Shown here piece by piece: positions 59,928 through 64,000 of a DNA stretch of 64,000 bases. The DNA comes from Pollutimonas sp963712655. Lineage in GTDB: Bacteria; Pseudomonadota; Gammaproteobacteria; Burkholderiales; Burkholderiaceae_B. Where the stretch lies: positions 868,001-932,000 of the forward strand of contig CAVQIT010000008.1 in assembly GCA_963712655.1 (NCBI GenBank), in the 5' to 3' direction. Positions within the stretch are counted from its first letter, which is position 1, and each line of letters starts with the position of its first letter. A program made the position numbers and the translations under genes. The notes below the pieces were generated by a model, which did not search any database, was not told the origin of the DNA, and saw only the letters and a program-made list of their open reading frames with translations.

Positions 59928-60329
59928 TTATCCGGCCAGCGCCACGGCCTCGATTTCTATTTTCAGGCCGAAATGCAGCGGCCCGGTCGGAACCACGGCA
60001 CGGGCCGGGCGGGCATCGCCTGCCCATTTTGCGTAGATGACGTTGAATGCCGGCCAGTGTTCGATTGAATCGATGTACACGCGCACCTGCGCCAGCCGGT
60101 CGATGCCGCTGCCGGCGGCCGATAGCGTCGCCTGCAAATTCGCCAGAACCTGCCCGGCCTGCTGTTCGAATGGGGCATCGGTAAGCCTACTGCCATCCGG
60201 CGCGATCGGCAGCAGCCCCGATATGAAGACGAAACCATTGGCGACGACCGCATGGCTGTAGTGGCCGCCTGGCTGAGCCATGCCCGCCGGGGCGACGGCG
60301 CGTACGCCGCCTTGCATGTCACCAGCCAT
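59928..60329 (-). CDS. RidA-family (YjgF/YER057c) deaminase
   Basis: A 133-residue Rid protein. The ligand pocket is seen in QPGGHYSHAVVANGFVFISGLLP at the start and ARPARAVVPTGPLHFGLKIEIEAVAL at the end, where Arg of P-A-R-A and the Glu of I-E-I-E-A match the catalytic Arg and Glu of RidA. RidA hydrolyses reactive enamines such as 2-aminoacrylate released by Ser/Thr dehydratases. The preceding gene is a D-amino-acid lyase, its natural source. ATG 60329 overlaps that gene by 11 bases; ATG 60317 is an alternative. Confidence 0.9.
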   Translation of the reverse strand: MAGDMQGGVRAVAPAGMAQPGGHYSHAVVANGFVFISGLLPIAPDGSRLTDAPFEQQAGQVLANLQATLSAAGSGIDRLAQVRVYIDSIEHWPAFNVIYAKWAGDARPARAVVPTGPLHFGLKIEIEAVALAG

Positions 60330-61464
60330 GGATGCGCTCCCAGGCAGTCAGCGCGCCGTCTTCGGCGAGCGCCTGATACTGGGGGAATTGCGCGCCGGTC
60401 GCGCAGGCATGGTTGGGCAAAATGCGCAATTGCGTGCCTACGGGGAAACGGGACGCGATGTCCAGGTCGGGCTCGCCTTTGCGCGACAGGATGCCGTGCT
60501 CCTGGTTGGCTCCGGTAATCATATAGCCGTCCAGGACCGTGCCATCGACATTGCAGGCCTGGCCATAGCCGAAGTCGCGTTTCTGTTTTTCCGTGCCGCG
60601 GTCGCGGCTCATGGCCATCCAGCCGGCATCCACGATGGCCCAGCCCTTTTCCGACTGGTGGCCGATGACGGTCGTCAGCACGCTAAGAGCGATGTCGTCC
60701 GTGCCGCAGACGCCTATGTTGTGCATCACCAGATCAAAGAACACATACACGCCCGCCCTTACCTCGGTTACGCCGTCGAGCCGTTCGGCCGACAGGGCGG
60801 TTGGCGTGGATCCCACGCTGATTACAGGGCATGGCAGGCCGGCCGCGCGCAGCCGCTCGCCGGCATGTACGCAGGCGTGGCGCTCTTGTTCCGCGATAGC
60901 GGCAAGCGCTTCGGGAGTGTCGAAATCGTAGCTCGAGCCGGCATGTGTCATGACGCCTCCCAGGCGCATGCCGCCGTCGCATAGCGCGCGGGCCACCTCC
61001 AGCAGCGCCGCTTCGTCCGGCTTGATGCCGGAGCGGTGGCCGTCGCTGTCGATTTCGATCCACACCTCGAAGACTTCGTTGTGTTCTTGGCCGAAAGCGG
61101 CGATGGCCGCCGCCGAAGCCACGCTGTCGGTGATGATTTTCAAGTCGCAGCCGCGGCGGCGCAGAGCCAGCGCCTGAGGCAGTTTGCCGGGTGTTATTCC
61201 GACCGCGTAAAGAATGTCGGTGATGCCGTCGGCATAGAACTGCGAGGCTTCTTTGAGCGTGGATACCGTGATGCCCTGCGCGCCGGCGGCAAGCTGCGCG
61301 CGGGTCACGGGCGTGCATTTGCTGGTCTTGACATGCGGCCGGAAGCGCACGCCGAACGCGTTCATGCATTCTTGCATGCGCTGTATGTTGCGCTGCATGC
61401 GGGGCAGGTCTATAAGCGCGGCGGGGGTATCGAGGTCGGCCAGGGAAGGCAAGATAATCTCCAT
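60319..61464 (-). CDS. DSD1-type PLP D-amino-acid lyase (D-serine dehydratase / D-threonine aldolase fold)
   Basis: A 381-residue fold-type III PLP enzyme from ATG 61464. The N-terminus LADLDTPAALIDLPRMQRNI and the PLP lysine in RFRPHVKTSKCTPVTR are typical. VISVGSTPTALSAE is the phosphate-binding region. The C-terminal metal motif is PNHACATG: His-x-Cys, as in Zn-dependent DSD1 D-serine dehydratases, whereas D-threonine aldolases usually have His-x-Asp. I therefore favour a D-Ser/D-Thr/3-hydroxyaspartate dehydratase over an aldolase. It heads the operon with RidA, Bug and MlrC, divergent from LysR. Confidence 0.88.
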   Translation of the reverse strand: MEIILPSLADLDTPAALIDLPRMQRNIQRMQECMNAFGVRFRPHVKTSKCTPVTRAQLAAGAQGITVSTLKEASQFYADGITDILYAVGITPGKLPQALALRRRGCDLKIITDSVASAAAIAAFGQEHNEVFEVWIEIDSDGHRSGIKPDEAALLEVARALCDGGMRLGGVMTHAGSSYDFDTPEALAAIAEQERHACVHAGERLRAAGLPCPVISVGSTPTALSAERLDGVTEVRAGVYVFFDLVMHNIGVCGTDDIALSVLTTVIGHQSEKGWAIVDAGWMAMSRDRGTEKQKRDFGYGQACNVDGTVLDGYMITGANQEHGILSRKGEPDLDIASRFPVGTQLRILPNHACATGAQFPQYQALAEDGALTAWERIHGW

Positions 61465-61566
61465 GAGTTTTTGAGGCAGGCCGAGGGCTGTGCCAAGCAT
61501 GCACTTTAGGCACATTAGCTATAGTTGTGTTTCAATAAAATCACATCAATCATTAAGTTGAATTGA

Positions 61567-62499
61567 ATGATCCGCATCGAAGACCTGCAATTGGCCGCGG
61601 CCCTGGGGAAATCCCCTAGCCTGAGCGCGGCGGCGCGCACGCTCAATGTCACGCCGTCCGCCTTGTCCATGCGCCTGCGCAAACTCGAGGCCACCCTTGG
61701 CCTGGCGCTGGCGACCCGTACTTCACGGCGCCTGAGCCTGACGCCCGAAGGAGAGCGCTTTGCGCGCGAGGGGGCGGCCTTGCTGGCGCAACTGGAGGCG
61801 CTGCCGGAATCTTTCCAGAGCGAGGATCGCCGCCTTACGGGCACATTGCGCGTGGTCGCGCCTTTCGGCTATGGGAGGCATCGCATCGCGCCCTTGATGG
61901 CGCGCTTTGCCAAACTGCATGCGGGCCTGCGCCTGCAACTCGATTTGCGGGAAGACCCCTGGCTGGGCCGGCACGATGCCGACGCCGTCATCCATATCGG
62001 CACGGTGCGCGATTCCTCGTGGGTAGCCCGCACCCTCGAGCGCAACGAGCGCTGGGTGTGCGCCAGTCCCGCTTACCTGCGCCTGCACGGCGCGCCGCGC
62101 GTGCCGCGCGATCTGCTGGCCCATGCCTGCATATGCATCCGCGAGAACAACGAAGATATGACCTTGTGGTCATTCCGGCGGGCGCCGGCGGGCGCGGCCG
62201 AACGCTCCGCGGCCCGCGAGTCCTTGCGCATCGAACCCGCCCTTCTGAGCAATGACGGCGGCACGGCGCGCTATTGGGCGGAACAGGATCTGGGCCTGGT
62301 CTTGCGCTCGGAATGGGATGTGGCCGACTCGATCGCGCGCGGGACGCTGCTGCGGGTGCTGGATCAGTGGCAGTTCGACAACGCGCCGGTGATGCTGCTG
62401 GTGCCTACCCGCAAGGGACGTAGCGCTCGCGTGCAGGCCTTGCTTCAGTTCCTGGAGGATGCCATGGGGATGGGTGGCCAGGAGCGGAAAAAAGAATGA
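61567..62499 (+). CDS. LysR-family transcriptional regulator (D-amino-acid lyase locus)
   Basis: A 310-residue LysR regulator: MIRIEDLQLAAALGKSPSLSAAARTLNVTPSALSMRLRKLEATLGLALATRTSRRLSLT in the order of a LysR helix-turn-helix, then LTGTLRVVAPFGYGRHRIAPL. It is divergent from the lyase operon (102-bp intergenic region) and likely controls it. The intergenic region is AT-rich, but I could not single out an operator. Confidence 0.9.
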   Translation: MIRIEDLQLAAALGKSPSLSAAARTLNVTPSALSMRLRKLEATLGLALATRTSRRLSLTPEGERFAREGAALLAQLEALPESFQSEDRRLTGTLRVVAPFGYGRHRIAPLMARFAKLHAGLRLQLDLREDPWLGRHDADAVIHIGTVRDSSWVARTLERNERWVCASPAYLRLHGAPRVPRDLLAHACICIRENNEDMTLWSFRRAPAGAAERSAARESLRIEPALLSNDGGTARYWAEQDLGLVLRSEWDVADSIARGTLLRVLDQWQFDNAPVMLLVPTRKGRSARVQALLQFLEDAMGMGGQERKKE

Positions 62500-62610
62500 A
62501 TAATTCCACGCATTATTTGAGCCGCCCAACCCGTGCCTGCGCAGCTTGGGTCCGGGTTTCCAGAGTAATATTGCGCTTTCCCGCCGATCAATCCCTGCGC
62601 CTCTACCCAG

Positions 62611-63789
62611 ATGAATTCACCGATGAATGTGGTTAGCCGCCCCGCCGAGCAGCGTCTTGGCGGAATTCAGCTTCCCGGTAACACGGAGCATGGCGCAGGC
62701 GCGGCGCGGCAGCGTTTTCAGGAGCGCCTTCACGTCCTTGGCCTCGATCGATATGTGCAAAGCATTCAGGGCGGCAATGGCGGCGCGGCCTCTGTGTGTT
62801 TCAGCCCAACGCCGGCCGCCGCGCGCGACCTGATGCTCGATTTCGATACCACCGGGCTTTGCACGAAACTGGGCTTGGATACTCATGGCGAACCGGCCGA
62901 TCTCGAGCGGGAAATACTGCTGGCTCTGTTGGGCAGCCCCATCGCTTTCGAGTTTCCCAGTTACGAGGAATTGATGTCGGCGGTCAACATCCGCAAGAAT
63001 ATTGTGCGGAACGCGCGCGCGACGGCGCTGGCTTTCGATACCGAACAGGCGGAACGGCCCGAGGAATACTGGGATTACGATCTTGCCAGCGGCTTTACGA
63101 TAAAACGGGGCAAGGCGCTGATCGAGGCTTTGCAAAAAACCACCCAGCCCGACCGCTCCGGCAAGCTTTATTCTTTTTCCTGCTACCGGGCGACGGAATA
63201 CGTCATTTTGCTGAGCATTGCGCAAGAACTGGCCGTTTGCAACCCCGAAGCCCTGGGCAGGCTGCAGCGGCAATGGGAAACACGGGCCATTATGTCGGGC
63301 CAGTTCCATGATGTATTCCTGCGCGAATACGGTTCCATGAGCGAACCCTTGCCGCCCCGGTATTACGTGCCGGGCGATAGGCTCTGGTTTCGCAATCCGG
63401 ATGAACACTCGTCCAATGTCGAGGGCTATGAAGGCTCCTGGGTGTTTTACCAGGGGGACGGGCGCTTTACCAATTTCTGGAAGCGCGACCAGCCTTTCAC
63501 CTTGACCTCCAAGTGCATAGAGCTGTTTCACTGGCGCCATGCCACCTATCTCGACGCCGACGGCAAGCTGCAGGTGGACGATGATGTGGTGGACGCGAAG
63601 GTGGCGCGGTCCCTGCTGGATCCGGCTGAGGTCCAGCGCATTGCAAGCCTGATGCTCAAGCCGCGCGATCCCGGCGGCGTGTATCGCGATGGCGGCTGTG
63701 TGGACACTACGCGCGAATGCGCGCGGCGGGTTCGTCCGGGCACCGGCGAACTGGTCTTTCCGGATTCGGGCCGGCCCCGGCAAGAATAA
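62611..63789 (+). CDS. Transglutaminase-like protein (bacterial Tgl / protein-glutamine gamma-glutamyltransferase type)
   Basis: A 392-residue protein. The central part matches the layout of Bacillus Tgl: EYWDYDLASGFTIKRGKALI, then GKLYSFSCYRATEYVILLSI, where the Cys corresponds to Tgl's catalytic Cys (YAFECATA pattern), then YYVPGDRLWFRNPDEHS and VEGYEGSWVFYQGDGRF, similar to the L-P-G-D-x-x-x-F-K-N-P-D and W-x-G-E-N blocks. It would cross-link Gln and Lys side chains or act on a polyamide. It is about 150 residues longer than Bacillus Tgl, with extensions at both ends and no signal peptide. It converges on a DUF1854 gene, linked elsewhere to cyanophycin. An equally long antisense frame (62617-63783) looks like a shadow. 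Confidence 0.65.
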   Translation: MNSPMNVVSRPAEQRLGGIQLPGNTEHGAGAARQRFQERLHVLGLDRYVQSIQGGNGGAASVCFSPTPAAARDLMLDFDTTGLCTKLGLDTHGEPADLEREILLALLGSPIAFEFPSYEELMSAVNIRKNIVRNARATALAFDTEQAERPEEYWDYDLASGFTIKRGKALIEALQKTTQPDRSGKLYSFSCYRATEYVILLSIAQELAVCNPEALGRLQRQWETRAIMSGQFHDVFLREYGSMSEPLPPRYYVPGDRLWFRNPDEHSSNVEGYEGSWVFYQGDGRFTNFWKRDQPFTLTSKCIELFHWRHATYLDADGKLQVDDDVVDAKVARSLLDPAEVQRIASLMLKPRDPGGVYRDGGCVDTTRECARRVRPGTGELVFPDSGRPRQE

Positions 63790-63815
63790 GCGGGCGCCTC
63801 CCGCGTATTCCAGGC

Positions 63816-64000
63816 TTATAGAAAGTGGTCGAGTATGCGCCGGCTGGCCTTGTCCAGCGCCGATACGTCGCGAATCAGGAACTGCACGCCGTGCGCGTCG
63901 GCGATAAGCAGCGTCGATGCGGAAAGCCTGCGTATGTCTTCCTCGGCCTTCAGCAGCAGCACGGTATCGCCGCGGTCGGTTGCCACTTGCCAGCGGCTGG
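63816..64000 (-). CDS. DUF1854 protein, C-terminal fragment (gene continues beyond window)
   Basis: Sixty-one C-terminal codons are present, ending TAA at 63816. They read SRWQVATDRGDTVLLLKAEE, then DIRRLSASTLLIADAHGVQF and LIRDVSALDKASRRILDHFL. This is the pattern of DUF1854 (W-x-V-x-T-D-R-G ... D-I-R-R-L ... D-x-x-G-x-x-x-x-I-x-D ... L-D), found next to cyanophycin synthetase genes in betaproteobacteria. The rest lies outside the window. It is convergent with the Tgl-like gene, 26 bases away. Confidence 0.75.
   Translation of the reverse strand, partial: SRWQVATDRGDTVLLLKAEEDIRRLSASTLLIADAHGVQFLIRDVSALDKASRRILDHFL

Noticed and set aside
62617..63783. A 388-residue open frame on the minus strand opposite the Tgl-like gene
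   Set aside because: It mirrors the plus-strand gene codon by codon, has no recognisable domain, and the plus-strand protein shows conserved blocks.

Overview
The window looks like a chromosomal segment of a GC-rich betaproteobacterium of the Burkholderiales, most probably Alcaligenaceae (Bordetella / Achromobacter / Pusillimonas-like). The argument rests on seven Bug-type periplasmic binding proteins, the uvrA / MFS / ssb neighbourhood, and many IclR/LysR/GntR-controlled acyl-CoA operons. I see no rRNA, tRNA, CRISPR array, insertion sequence, prophage or origin.

Left part (1-19.2 kb), mostly housekeeping. It holds prfC (cut by the window edge), a LysE exporter, rhlE (TTG start, long leader), a LemA + two-TPM-protein cluster, a membrane GTPase operon (YkvA-DUF2868-DUF3482), a GlsB-type small membrane protein and a TehA/SLAC1-type carrier. 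An isochorismatase-like hydrolase / LysR / pirin module carries the same 15-bp element in both of its intergenic regions. uvrA follows, in a form riddled with single-base indels. Then come an MFS transporter, ssb, and a type II toxin-antitoxin pair behind a palindromic operator.

Middle part (19.4-45.9 kb), three catabolic blocks. (A) 19.4-28.4 kb: an IclR-led operon (CaiB transferase, enoyl-CoA hydratase-like protein, two-subunit class I CoA-transferase homologue, acyl-CoA ligase) diverges from Bug + TauD-type dioxygenase + LysR. Matching CCTA-N5-TAGG palindromes lie in front of both arms. (B) 28.6-34.2 kb: a tightly overlapped NitT/TauT-type ABC importer with an amidohydrolase and an isocitrate lyase/PEP mutase-family enzyme, beside a GntR regulator. 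(C) 34.4-45.9 kb: a nine-gene operon (two CaiB subunits, enoyl-CoA hydratase, acyl-CoA dehydrogenase, Bug, thiolase-fold protein, DUF35 Zn-ribbon protein, MmgE/PrpD, Bug) diverges from an IclR gene and a third Bug gene. A 13-bp palindrome is shared by both promoter regions. The thiolase-fold protein lacks the usual thiolase cysteine and GHP motif, and no hydroxyacyl-CoA dehydrogenase is present. I therefore read the block as a CoA pathway ending in a retro-aldol rather than a thiolytic cleavage.

Right part (46-64 kb), enriched for D-configured substrates. It encodes an Asp/Glu racemase-family protein, an N-acyl-D-amino-acid deacylase with Bug, and an N-carbamoyl-D-amino-acid hydrolase. A four-carbon sugar-acid operon follows (GntR, DUF1537 kinase, PdxA-like dehydrogenase apparently starting at CTG, FAD oxidoreductase, Bug). 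Next is a DSD1-type D-amino-acid lyase / RidA / Bug / MlrC operon with divergent LysR. The window closes with a transglutaminase-like (Tgl-type) protein converging on the end of a DUF1854 gene, a family linked to cyanophycin metabolism. None of the seven Bug proteins has TctA/TctB membrane partners inside the window.
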